Of a stretch of DNA of 10,127 nt, positions 1 through 6,507 are shown in pieces. The notes beneath the pieces were generated by a model, which was not told the DNA's origin, did not search any database, and saw nothing but the letters and a program-made list of their open reading frames with translations. The stretch comes from JBDRNE01 sp043812935 (GTDB lineage: Bacteria; Omnitrophota; Gorgyraeia; Tantalellales; Tantalellaceae), in NCBI GenBank assembly GCA_043812935.1, contig JBDRLO010000027.1, forward strand, positions 1-10,127, read 5' to 3'. The number at the start of each line of letters is the position of its first letter. The stretch's first letter is position 1. The position numbers and the translations under genes were made by a program.

Positions 1-79
1 ATAACGTGTTACATGCAACGTGTTACATACCGCGCAAACGCACAACATGTAACGGACAGGCACGGGGGCCTGTCCCTAC
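1..79 (+). repeat. 79-bp intergenic repeat unit, copy 1
   Basis: This unit recurs with two substitutions at 118-196 and exactly at 1821-1899. It begins with two copies of AACGTGTTACAT 14 bp apart (3-14 and 17-28). It ends in a hairpin at 54-75, where GGACAGGC pairs with GCCTGTCC around a 6-nt loop, followed by CCTAC. A 38-bp linker (80-117) separates it from copy 2, giving a 117-bp period. The window starts exactly at the unit's first base as I define it, so the array may continue to the left. No coding potential is visible. Confidence 0.85.
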
Positions 80-117
80 AGTAAACAACTGGTCAACCGG
101 CTAACCAACTAACCGGC

Positions 118-196
118 ATAACGTGTTACATGCAACGTGTAACATGCCGCGCAAACGCACAACATGTAACGGACAGGCACGGGGGCCTGTCCCTAC
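118..196 (+). repeat. 79-bp intergenic repeat unit, copy 2
   Basis: This copy differs from copy 1 by two substitutions in its first 30 bases. The 8-bp-stem hairpin is conserved at 171-192. It lies 12 bp beyond the hydF stop codon (hydF reads leftwards), so it is the first strong structure a hydF transcript would meet. It has no T-run after the stem, so it is not a standard intrinsic terminator, though it could still shield the mRNA 3' end. The linker at 80-117 carries the simple motif AACCGGCTAACCAACTAACC. Confidence 0.85.
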
Positions 197-203
197 TAAC
201 TGA

Positions 204-1439
204 TCAATCACTTATATAGGCTTCTAACGCTGACGGAAACGGCGCTAATACACGGCTAAGAACACCGGCAAGAAACGAAATACACACCCCATAATTTGTT
301 ATCGGCACTCCAGCTTTTTTTGCCCTTTCGTACCGGAAAAATGTTTCACGCTTTGTAATCATACACCCGCCGCAATGTATAACAAGTTTATATCCGCTAA
401 AATCGTCAGGATAATCTCTCCCGGCATAAACATCTATATCCAAATCCCCGCCTACATATTCACTTAGCCATGCAGGTATTTTTTTTCTGCCGATATCGTC
501 TTCTATAGGGTGATGACTGCAGGCTTCAAGAATAAGAACCTTGTCTTTTGGCCGCAAATTTTTTATTGCTGCTGCAGATGCCGCGGCGGGCTCCAGATTG
601 CCTCTGTTGTGGGCAAACAAAATAGAAAAAGTAGTGCAATTTACATAATCAGGGGTTTCCTCTACCATTTTTTTTACAACCTGTGAATCGCAGATAACAA
701 TATCAGGGGGCTTCTTTAAACTGTTTAAAACATTTTTATAACCGTTTTCTTTAACAATAAAAGCAGAACTATCATTATCAAGAGCATCGCGTATAGCCTG
801 CACCTGGGGAAGAATAATCCTGCCCTTTGGCGCTTCCATATCAATGGGGACGATTAAAACCGCTACACCTCCTGAAGGGACTATGCCTTTCATAAGCGAA
901 TTTGGTTTTATAAAATCCGTCGGGCAAATTTCCACAACATGCTCTTTCAACGATTTTATAAGCTCTTCTCTATTTACGGAGTCCGCGCATGAACAAAAAA
1001 CAACGCGGCCGGTTTGTGTTTTTATTAAATCAATAAAAACACTATCAGGTGAAGTTAAATCTATTTTATTTACAATTATGATAACCGGGGTGTTTCTTTT
1101 TTTTGCCTGAACAAAAATTTCTTCTTCGTACTCACCCCATACATTCGGTTCAGTTATCAATAAAATAATATCCGACCGGTCAAAAATTTTTTTAGTTTTC
1201 TCCATACGTTTCACCGAAAGAGACGATACATCATCAACCCCGGCTGTATCTAAAAACACAACCGGCCCTACAGGAAGAAACTCCATGGCTTTCTCAACAA
1301 TATCCGTGGTTGTTCCCGGAACAGGCGAGGTTATTGACATATCTTGCCCCAGGACATAATTAAGAAAACTTGATTTTCCCACATTTGTCCTTCCAAAAAG
1401 ACCTATTTGTAAACGAACTGATTTTGGCGCGGTTTTCAT
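204..1439 (-). CDS. hydF: [FeFe]-hydrogenase maturation GTPase HydF
   Basis: HydF is the cytoplasmic GTPase and scaffold that carries the diiron precursor made with HydE and HydG and passes it to apo-HydA. The 411-residue length is normal. The N-terminal GTPase domain shows the P-loop GRTNVGKS (16-23), threonines of G2 (43-45), DTAG (64-67) and NKID (124-127). A middle dimerisation region follows, then the C-terminal [4Fe-4S] domain with CSH (307-309) and HCGGC (355-359), matching the family pattern CxH...HCxxC. The start is supported by AAGGAG about 9 nt upstream, which lies in the last codons of the preceding small gene (6 bp gap), so translation is probably coupled. The gene is separated from hydCBA by a repeat-rich gap. 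HydE and HydG are not in the window. All key motifs are intact. Confidence 0.96.
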   Translation of the reverse strand: MKTAPKSVRLQIGLFGRTNVGKSSFLNYVLGQDMSITSPVPGTTTDIVEKAMEFLPVGPVVFLDTAGVDDVSSLSVKRMEKTKKIFDRSDIILLITEPNVWGEYEEEIFVQAKKRNTPVIIIVNKIDLTSPDSVFIDLIKTQTGRVVFCSCADSVNREELIKSLKEHVVEICPTDFIKPNSLMKGIVPSGGVAVLIVPIDMEAPKGRIILPQVQAIRDALDNDSSAFIVKENGYKNVLNSLKKPPDIVICDSQVVKKMVEETPDYVNCTTFSILFAHNRGNLEPAAASAAAIKNLRPKDKVLILEACSHHPIEDDIGRKKIPAWLSEYVGGDLDIDVYAGRDYPDDFSGYKLVIHCGGCMITKRETFFRYERAKKAGVPITNYGVCISFLAGVLSRVLAPFPSALEAYISD

Positions 1440-1445
1440 AGTTAT

Positions 1446-1694
1446 TTACTCCTTGCTTAAAGCTGACTTAACAGTTACTCCATTAACATTCCCTAACTTT
1501 CCGGAAAGGGAACCTATTTCATCCGTTGTTGCCTCTACTATTAAAGTAATAATACTGCATCCTCTCTGCTTATAAGGCATCCCTGTTCGTGACAATATTT
1601 TATCTCCAAAATTCGAAAGTATATTATTAATTTGTGAAGCGTTTTTCTGACGGTCTTCCACTATTATTCCGACAAACCCAAGTCTTTTATTCAT
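1446..1694 (-). CDS. TM1266-family iron-only hydrogenase system putative regulator
   Basis: This 82-residue protein resembles the small ACT-like family typified by Thermotoga maritima TM1266, which is found beside [FeFe]-hydrogenase maturation genes and is called a putative regulator mainly because of that. It has an N-terminal strand (LGFVGIIVED), a helix with NASQINNILSNFG, a second strand after ILSRTGMPY, then a long strand (CSIITLIVEA) and a final helix containing LSGKLGNVNGVTVK. That is the beta-alpha-beta-beta-alpha-beta order of an ACT or NikR-C fold. It has no DNA-binding domain, so any regulatory role would be through a ligand or partner. AAAGGA 6 nt before the ATG supports the start. 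It is 6 bp upstream of hydF and supplies hydF's ribosome binding site. The ligand is unknown. Confidence 0.85.
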   Translation of the reverse strand: MNKRLGFVGIIVEDRQKNASQINNILSNFGDKILSRTGMPYKQRGCSIITLIVEATTDEIGSLSGKLGNVNGVTVKSALSKE

Positions 1695-1744
1695 TATTTT
1701 CCTTTCTCTCAGCTAACACATGACACGCATCACGTCACACGGTC

Positions 1745-1899
1745 TAACGGACAGGCACGGGGGCCTGTCCCTACAGTAAACAACTGGTCAACCGGCTAAC
1801 CGGCTAACCAACTAACCGGCATAACGTGTTACATGCAACGTGTTACATACCGCGCAAACGCACAACATGTAACGGACAGGCACGGGGGCCTGTCCCTAC
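1745..1899 (+). repeat. Second repeat block (truncated unit, linker, full unit)
   Basis: Positions 1745-1774 equal the last 30 bp of the 79-bp unit, including the hairpin at 1749-1770. Positions 1775-1820 are the linker with one extra 8-bp GGCTAACC duplication. Positions 1821-1899 are a full unit identical to copy 1, with its hairpin at 1874-1895. The block therefore matches 50-196 over about 150 bp in direct orientation. It fills most of the 395-bp gap between the hydF module and hydA. The remaining stretch at 1695-1744 is the short leader of the TM1266-family gene; I see no convincing promoter there. Confidence 0.88.
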
Positions 1900-1964
1900 G
1901 TCAATAAACCACCGAACTGGCTAATCAAAGTCGCGAAGCGACTGCGTCGAAGGACCGGCTAACT
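1900..1964. other. Degenerate repeat remnant between the repeat block and the terminator
   Basis: This stretch contains scattered pieces of the CCGGCTAAC-type simple repeat and a small perfect hairpin, AGTCGC-GAA-GCGACT. No open frame or promoter is apparent. Confidence 0.4.
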
Positions 1965-2032
1965 AATATAAAAAAAGGACAGCTGCCTATTTTTCGGAGT
2001 TAGGGAATAAACAGCTGTCCTTTTTTTATATT
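1965..2032 (-). terminator. Inverted repeat acting as terminator of the hydCBA operon (bidirectional)
   Basis: Two 21-bp arms (1965-1985 and 2012-2032) are perfect reverse complements around a 26-nt loop. The core of each arm is GGACAGCTG/CAGCTGTCC, flanked outside by A7 and T7, so either strand gives a GC-containing stem followed by a T-run. It lies 57 bp after the hydA stop codon. The loop contains CGGAGTTAGGGAATAA. I recall similar GGACAG-type palindromes with a GAGTTAGGGAAT loop as dispersed REP/MITE-like elements in uncultured bacteria. It may therefore be a mobile repeat now serving as a terminator. The long loop makes it less ideal than a classic terminator. Confidence 0.7.
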
Positions 2033-2089
2033 CCTAGCCCCTTTTGGATCAGAGTAAATACTCCTTACCGCAGGTATCTATTTTTTAAA

Positions 2090-3991
2090 CTATTTCGAAA
2101 GCTTTTCGCCGATCCATTTGCCGCGTTCTGTATACTTTGTATGAAGTAACTTATGGCTCAAATGTCCGCATGGACCTTCGGTTAAAAACTCTTTATATAT
2201 TTCTTTTACAATCGGGTTTTCATGCGATTTTCTAATCGGAAGCCCTTCATCCTCAGCATATATGGCTCTTGCGCGCGCTTCACGTATTTCCGGACTTGTC
2301 GGAATAGGCTGTCCGCCTCCCCCTATACATCCACCCGGACACGCCATGATCTCTATGAAATGATAATCACTCAGTTCACCGCGGGTAAGCATTTCCATGA
2401 CCTTTTTCGCGTTTGCAGTTCCATGCGCGACCATAACTTTAAGTTCAGCTCCTTCTAAAAATTTCCAAGCTGGAACCGCTTTTTTTATCGGCAGAGAAGC
2501 TCTTCTTATGCCTTCCATTCCTCGAACAGGTTCAACTCTCAGCTTTTCAAAAGGAACTTCTTCTCCTGTTACCAATTCATACGCCGTTCTTATCGCCGCT
2601 TCCATAACTCCACCTGTCGCACCAAAAATAAGCGCGGCTCCGGTACCGATCCCTAACGGATCATCAAAATCAGAATCCGGAAGATTAGGCAAATCTAACC
2701 CGCATTCCTTAATCATGCCTGCAAGTTCACGTGTTGTAAGCGCGTAATCCACATCTTTGTATCCTGAATCATCCATCTCAGGACGCTCACATTCAAACTT
2801 TTTAGCCGAACAAGGCATCAAAGATACACTTACAATATCTTTTGGATCAATATTATTCTTTTGAGCATACCAGGTTTTGACAATGGCACCAAACATCTGT
2901 TGAGGGCTTTTAGCCGTCGAAAGGTGACCAAGTTTTTCAGGATAAAAATGTTCTATAAACTTTACCCATCCAGGTGAACATGACGTAAAAAGCGGAAGTT
3001 TAACTTTTTCATCTTTATCTACAAGCGCGCTTTTAAGCCGCAGAAGAAGCTCTGTCCCTTCCTCCATAATTGTAAGATCTGCCGTAAAATTTGTATCAAA
3101 AACTTTATCAAACCCTACTCTTTTAAGCGCTGTGTTTAATTTTTTAGTTACACTCGTTCCTGCCGGAAGCCCGAATTCTTCACCAATTGCCGCTCTTGGA
3201 CTCGGCGCTGTCTGTATAACTACATGCTTTTTAGGATCATCGATCGCTCTCCACACTTCTTCCGCGGGATCCTTTGCTTTAAGAGCGCCGGTAGGGCACC
3301 TATTAATGCATTGGCCGCAATTTATACATACAACTTCCGCTAACGGCTTATCCAGATATGTTGCTATCTTTGTATCTGTACCACGGTTTATTGCTTCCAG
3401 AACGCCTACTTCCTGAAGGTCTATACAGGTTCTTACACAACGGCGGCATAACACGCATTTGTCCATATCGCGTTCTACCGCATAACTTGAAATGTCATCT
3501 TCATAACGCGATTTATCCGTATGTCCGAACTTGTATGTAGTAACACCATATTCTTTCGCTAAAGTTTGGAGCTCGCAATTATTATTGCGCGCACAGGAAT
3601 AACATTCGCCATAGTGATTCCTTAAAAGCAGATATAGAATGTTTTTTCTGGCATGTCGCACTCTGGAAGAATACGTTTTCACATTTATTGGGCGCGATAT
3701 TGGATAAGAACAAGACGCTTGTAATGTTCTTTCACCTTCCACTTCCACAACACAAACCCGGCAAACTCCGGCAAGGCAAAGATCAGCATGATAACATAAC
3801 GTCGGGATCTTGATATTAATCATTTTTGCCGCTTCGAGTATAGTTGTCCCCATAGGCACTTCAAGCTTAATATCGTCTATGGTAACTGTTACCATAACTT
3901 CTTCGCCTGTTTTATCTCTTTTTTCCACTTGATGCGCCCTTTGACTTATCGGCGCTCTTGATGTACTCTTTGCAAAAGGTTCATTAGCCAT
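2090..3991 (-). CDS. hydA: [FeFe] hydrogenase catalytic subunit, NADH-linked trimeric type
   Basis: HydA forms or oxidises H2 at the H-cluster and exchanges electrons with HydB and HydC in the cytoplasm. Domains in order in the 633 residues: an N-terminal [2Fe-2S] domain (C66, C77, C80, C94); a His-Cys3 [4Fe-4S] motif (H126, C130, C133, C139); two ferredoxin [4Fe-4S] motifs (C179/182/185/189 and C222/225/228/232); and the H-cluster domain with TSCSPGW (336-342), MPCSAKKFE (392-400) and MACPGGCIGGGGQP (549-562). A short small-subunit-like tail ends the protein. It lacks the extra C-terminal [2Fe-2S] domain of the T. maritima enzyme. TSCSP replaces the textbook TSCCP. The start overlaps the end of hydB by 8 nt and has GAGGAG 10 nt upstream. 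The first 32 residues are extra and polar, so Met33 (MVTVTIDD) is an alternative start. Confidence 0.96.
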   Translation of the reverse strand: MANEPFAKSTSRAPISQRAHQVEKRDKTGEEVMVTVTIDDIKLEVPMGTTILEAAKMINIKIPTLCYHADLCLAGVCRVCVVEVEGERTLQASCSYPISRPINVKTYSSRVRHARKNILYLLLRNHYGECYSCARNNNCELQTLAKEYGVTTYKFGHTDKSRYEDDISSYAVERDMDKCVLCRRCVRTCIDLQEVGVLEAINRGTDTKIATYLDKPLAEVVCINCGQCINRCPTGALKAKDPAEEVWRAIDDPKKHVVIQTAPSPRAAIGEEFGLPAGTSVTKKLNTALKRVGFDKVFDTNFTADLTIMEEGTELLLRLKSALVDKDEKVKLPLFTSCSPGWVKFIEHFYPEKLGHLSTAKSPQQMFGAIVKTWYAQKNNIDPKDIVSVSLMPCSAKKFECERPEMDDSGYKDVDYALTTRELAGMIKECGLDLPNLPDSDFDDPLGIGTGAALIFGATGGVMEAAIRTAYELVTGEEVPFEKLRVEPVRGMEGIRRASLPIKKAVPAWKFLEGAELKVMVAHGTANAKKVMEMLTRGELSDYHFIEIMACPGGCIGGGGQPIPTSPEIREARARAIYAEDEGLPIRKSHENPIVKEIYKEFLTEGPCGHLSHKLLHTKYTERGKWIGEKLSK

Positions 3992-5192
3992 TGAATACTT
4001 TCTCCTCTTTTATTTTTTTCAATAATTTATACTCATTTTTAAAATTTTCTATAACAGAAATAAAAGCGTTTGGAACAGACTGTCCAAGCCCGCATTTAGA
4101 AGAACACTGCATTGTTTCAGCGAGAGATACAAGATCCTGCAAATATTCTTCAGTGCATTTTCCGGCTTTTATAGATTTGACTGCTTCTAAATAAACCGGG
4201 ATGCCTTCACGGCAAGGGGTACACTGCCCGCAGGATTCTTCTTTAAAAAATTCCAAAAAGTTTTCAATCATATCCATAAGGTTTATGTCTTTCCCTAGAA
4301 TAATCACAGATCCTCCTGTTGAAAGATCTTCAAACGCTATTTTTCGCGCAAAATCCTTTTTCGGGACACACACGCCGCTAGCACCGCCAACTTGAATTGC
4401 TTTGGCATCGGAAGTACCCGTCATTTTAAGGATTTCATCTAAACTTGTACCATAAGGAATTTCATACACGCCTTTATTTTCGCAGTCTCCTGATACGCTG
4501 ATCAATTTTGACCCGGAAGATTTTTCAGTTCCGATGCCCTTAAACCAATCCGCGCCTTTCGCCAGGATATGAGGAATTACCGCAAACGTTTCAACATTAT
4601 TTACCGTTGTCGGATACCCCTCAAAACCGGTATTTACGGGAAACGGCGGCCGATTTCTCGGTTCCCCCCTATTGCCTTCAAGCGATTCGATCAAAGCTGT
4701 TTCTTCTCCGCAAACATAGGCTCCCGCTCCTAATCTGATTTCGACATCAAAATCAAAACCTTCTTTACCCATTATGCTTTTCCCGAGAGCGCCGTCCGCG
4801 CGCATATCAACTAAAACTTTTTCGATTACAGGAAGCAATGATTTATATTCGGCTCTTAAATACATAAATCCGGCATTCGCGCCTATGGCTAATCCGGCTA
4901 TTGCCATGCCTTCAAACACAATTTTAGAGTATTCCGCAAGAAGAACTCTGTCTTTAAACGTACCCGGCTCACCTTCATCGGCGTTACAAATAACAAATTT
5001 TTTATCAGCCTGAGTATCAAATACCAATTTCCACTTTAATCCGGTAGGAAACCCCGCGCCGCCTCTTCCTCTAAGATTCGATTCGGCAACAAGGTCTAAA
5101 ATAGCTTTGCTATCACCTATTTTTACCGCGTTTTTTAAACCCGCGTATGATTCAATATCACTAAATATTACTGGCCCTTGTCTCTTGGACAT
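3984..5192 (-). CDS. hydB: NuoF-like NADH-binding flavoprotein subunit of the hydrogenase
   Basis: HydB binds NADH and FMN and links NADH to the Fe-S chain of HydA. Visible motifs are RGRGGAGFPTGLKW (41-54) and CNADEGEPGTFKDR (69-82) of the FMN/NADH site, GAGAYVCGEETALIESLEG (156-173), and a C-terminal [4Fe-4S] site with C321, C324, C327 and C367. At 402 residues it is only the NuoF core. The N-terminal thioredoxin-like [2Fe-2S] domain and the C-terminal 2x[4Fe-4S] ferredoxin domain of longer bifurcating HydB proteins (about 600 residues) are both absent, and the neighbouring sequence gives no sign of a frameshift. AAGGAG 9 nt before the ATG supports the start. It begins 13 bp after hydC and overlaps hydA by 8 nt, so the three are one operon. 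Whether the complex bifurcates cannot be read from sequence. Confidence 0.94.
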   Translation of the reverse strand: MSKRQGPVIFSDIESYAGLKNAVKIGDSKAILDLVAESNLRGRGGAGFPTGLKWKLVFDTQADKKFVICNADEGEPGTFKDRVLLAEYSKIVFEGMAIAGLAIGANAGFMYLRAEYKSLLPVIEKVLVDMRADGALGKSIMGKEGFDFDVEIRLGAGAYVCGEETALIESLEGNRGEPRNRPPFPVNTGFEGYPTTVNNVETFAVIPHILAKGADWFKGIGTEKSSGSKLISVSGDCENKGVYEIPYGTSLDEILKMTGTSDAKAIQVGGASGVCVPKKDFARKIAFEDLSTGGSVIILGKDINLMDMIENFLEFFKEESCGQCTPCREGIPVYLEAVKSIKAGKCTEEYLQDLVSLAETMQCSSKCGLGQSVPNAFISVIENFKNEYKLLKKIKEEKVFNG

Positions 5193-5205
5193 AATCCTTT
5201 GCTCC

Positions 5206-5688
5206 TTATTTTTGTTTTAATTCGCTTATAATCTTCTTAACTTTTCCGGCGTCAACATTGCCAACTAATTTATCATCCACCATTATTGCCGGAGCCTGGT
5301 CACACATACCTATACACCCTGTCATTTCAACTGTAAACAACCCGTCTTTTGTCGTTTCACCAAGTTTAATTTTCAGTTCATCTTCAAAAGCTTTGATTAT
5401 TTCTTTGCTTCCCGCCATTTCATTAGGCATACAATTACTTATACGGATAACATGCTGTCCCTTCTTTTTATCCGTTAAAAACGAATAAAACGTTACCACT
5501 GAATAAACTTCAACAGGATGAATATCTAAAATATCCGCAATTTCCTGCATATCTTTATCAGATATATACCCTTTTTTATCTTGAGCTTCCTGCAAAAGTT
5601 TAAGAAGCTGCGACCGGGTATCATCACACACAACTATTTTCTTCCCGTCTTTTTCAATTACTTTTTCCACAGAACAAATCGGCTGCAT
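5206..5688 (-). CDS. hydC: NuoE-like thioredoxin-fold subunit of the hydrogenase
   Basis: HydC is the small NuoE/24-kDa-type subunit that partners HydB and normally holds one [2Fe-2S] cluster. It has an N-terminal helical part (LLKLLQEAQDKKGYISDKDM) and a VEVYSVVTFYSFL segment typical of NuoE, then a thioredoxin-like domain. In 160-residue numbering, cysteines stand at C86 and in CIGMC (C125, C129). The usual first pair is C-x4-C, but here the second position is Met91 (CMPNEM), so only three of four canonical ligands are present. I chose the ATG at 5688 because GGAG lies 6 nt upstream of it. The ATG at 5700, which would add MEKI, has no ribosome binding site, and that GGAG falls inside its second and third codons. 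It follows rex by about 60 bp and precedes hydB by 13 bp. Confidence 0.9.
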   Translation of the reverse strand: MQPICSVEKVIEKDGKKIVVCDDTRSQLLKLLQEAQDKKGYISDKDMQEIADILDIHPVEVYSVVTFYSFLTDKKKGQHVIRISNCMPNEMAGSKEIIKAFEDELKIKLGETTKDGLFTVEMTGCIGMCDQAPAIMVDDKLVGNVDAGKVKKIISELKQK

Positions 5689-5750
5689 AATTTTCTCCAT
5701 CTTTGTTTTTTTTATAAACTTTATTTCGTATAACCCTCTCCGGGCCTAAA

Positions 5751-6368
5751 CTAAACACGCGCATCGCAATAAGCTGAAAGAAACTCTATTGCCAAATCGA
5801 TATTTCTAACATGAATTTCTTTTGGCACTTTCAACGAGATCGGCGCGAAATTCACTATACTTTTTATTCCGGAAGAAACAATCAAATCCGCGACTTCCTG
5901 CCCTGTTTCCTTCGGAACGGCTATAACACCGATATCAGCGATGTTTTTCTTTATTACAAAAGGCGCCTTTTCAAAAGAATGAACCTTAACACCATTAACG
6001 GTTTTTCCGATTTTTTTCTTATCCTTGTCAAACGCGGCAACTATTTCAAGTTTCTGTTTTCCAAAACCCGCGTATTTCAGGATAGCTTTTCCCAGATTGC
6101 CCGCGCCGAAAAGGATTATTCTTATCACTTTTTTCTGCAGGATAAACTCTTCCAGAATATTTTTTAGTTCCAGCGCGTTATACCCCACTCTCGGAGTACC
6201 TACTTTTCCGAAATTTGAAATATCTTTTCTTATCTGGACATCCGTAAGACCAGTGATCCGAGCAAGTTCACCGGAAGAAACCATACACTTGTTTTCCCTA
6301 ATAAGGGATTCAAGCGTCCTTACATATAAAAGAACCCGCGAAACTGTTTTACTTGAAATGTTTTTCAT
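5751..6368 (-). CDS. rex: Redox-sensing transcriptional repressor Rex
   Basis: Rex is a dimeric repressor that senses the NADH/NAD+ ratio and releases DNA when NADH is high. In 205-residue numbering it has an N-terminal winged helix with SSGELARITGLTDVQIRKDI and then FGKVGTPRVGYN (about 31-64), followed by a Rossmann domain with GAGNLG (88-93) and a C-terminal helix for domain swapping (NIDLAIEFLSAY). The frame stays open to an ATG at 6422, but that would add 18 residues foreign to the family and place the start inside a predicted promoter (-10 at 6407-6412). The ATG at 6368, giving MKNISSKTVSRVLLYVRTL, fits Rex proteins and leaves a leader of about 30 nt. No clear Shine-Dalgarno sequence precedes it. 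hydC follows after a gap with no obvious promoter, so Rex is probably co-transcribed with the hydrogenase it would control. Confidence 0.93.
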   Translation of the reverse strand: MKNISSKTVSRVLLYVRTLESLIRENKCMVSSGELARITGLTDVQIRKDISNFGKVGTPRVGYNALELKNILEEFILQKKVIRIILFGAGNLGKAILKYAGFGKQKLEIVAAFDKDKKKIGKTVNGVKVHSFEKAPFVIKKNIADIGVIAVPKETGQEVADLIVSSGIKSIVNFAPISLKVPKEIHVRNIDLAIEFLSAYCDARV

Positions 6369-6377
6369 TAATAAAAT

Positions 6378-6395
6378 TCGTGAAATTTGTAACGA
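6378..6395. promoter_or_regulatory. Candidate Rex operator (autoregulatory)
   Basis: The 18-mer TCGTGAAATTTGTAACGA is an imperfect palindrome (TCGT...ACGA). It matches 9 of the 12 defined positions of the general Rex consensus TTGTGA-N6-TCACAA. The outer deviations are symmetrical (C in one half, G in the other), as if the binding preference had shifted. It lies about 5 to 22 nt after the predicted transcription start and just before the rex ATG, where a bound repressor would block transcription. The assignment is inference from position and partial match. Confidence 0.5.
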
Positions 6396-6406
6396 TTGTA
6401 GGAAGC

Positions 6407-6435
6407 ATAATACCGCGCTCATGGAATTCTGTCAA
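6407..6435 (-). promoter_or_regulatory. Consensus-like sigma-70 promoter for rex-hydCBA
   Basis: On the minus strand TTGACA (6430-6435) is followed after exactly 17 bp by TATTAT (6407-6412). The -35 is perfect and the -10 matches 5 of 6. The predicted start of transcription is near 6400, upstream of the rex ATG at 6368 and the Rex-like palindrome. It is the best promoter I found in the window and probably drives rex, hydC, hydB and hydA. Confidence 0.75.
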
Positions 6436-6444
6436 GTGGAAATT

Positions 6445-6490
6445 TTTCTGCCGGGTTTATTTTTGAAAAATTGGCAAAGCCCGGCAGAAA
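6445..6490 (-). terminator. Hairpin between the 86-residue gene and the rex promoter
   Basis: TTTCTGCCGGG (6445-6455) pairs perfectly with CCCGGCAGAAA (6480-6490), and three further A-T pairs form beyond a one-base bulge. The stem starts 18 bp after the preceding stop codon and ends about 10 bp before the -35 box of the rex promoter. On the minus strand only AAATTT follows the stem, so it lacks a strong T-run. It probably insulates the two transcription units or protects an mRNA 3' end. Confidence 0.5.
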
Positions 6491-6507
6491 ATAATGATTT
6501 GGAGCGT

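Noticed and set aside
1..196. A CRISPR-like pattern of 79-bp repeats with a 38-bp spacer
   Set aside because: The repeat is too long, only two full copies lie in series, and the linker itself recurs at 1775-1820, so it is not a unique spacer. No cas genes are present.
2397..2747. 116-residue plus-strand open frame (with others at 3132-3416 and 2222-2458)
   Set aside because: All are antisense to hydA, with biased composition and no recognisable domain.
5701..5750. A separate promoter for hydCBA between rex and hydC
   Set aside because: The AT-rich gap has TATA-like words but no paired -35/-10 at good spacing. Read-through from the rex promoter is simpler.
6369..6422. 18-residue N-terminal extension of Rex from the ATG at 6422
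   Set aside because: It overlaps the -10 box of the predicted promoter and is not Rex-like. The ATG at 6368 fits the family.
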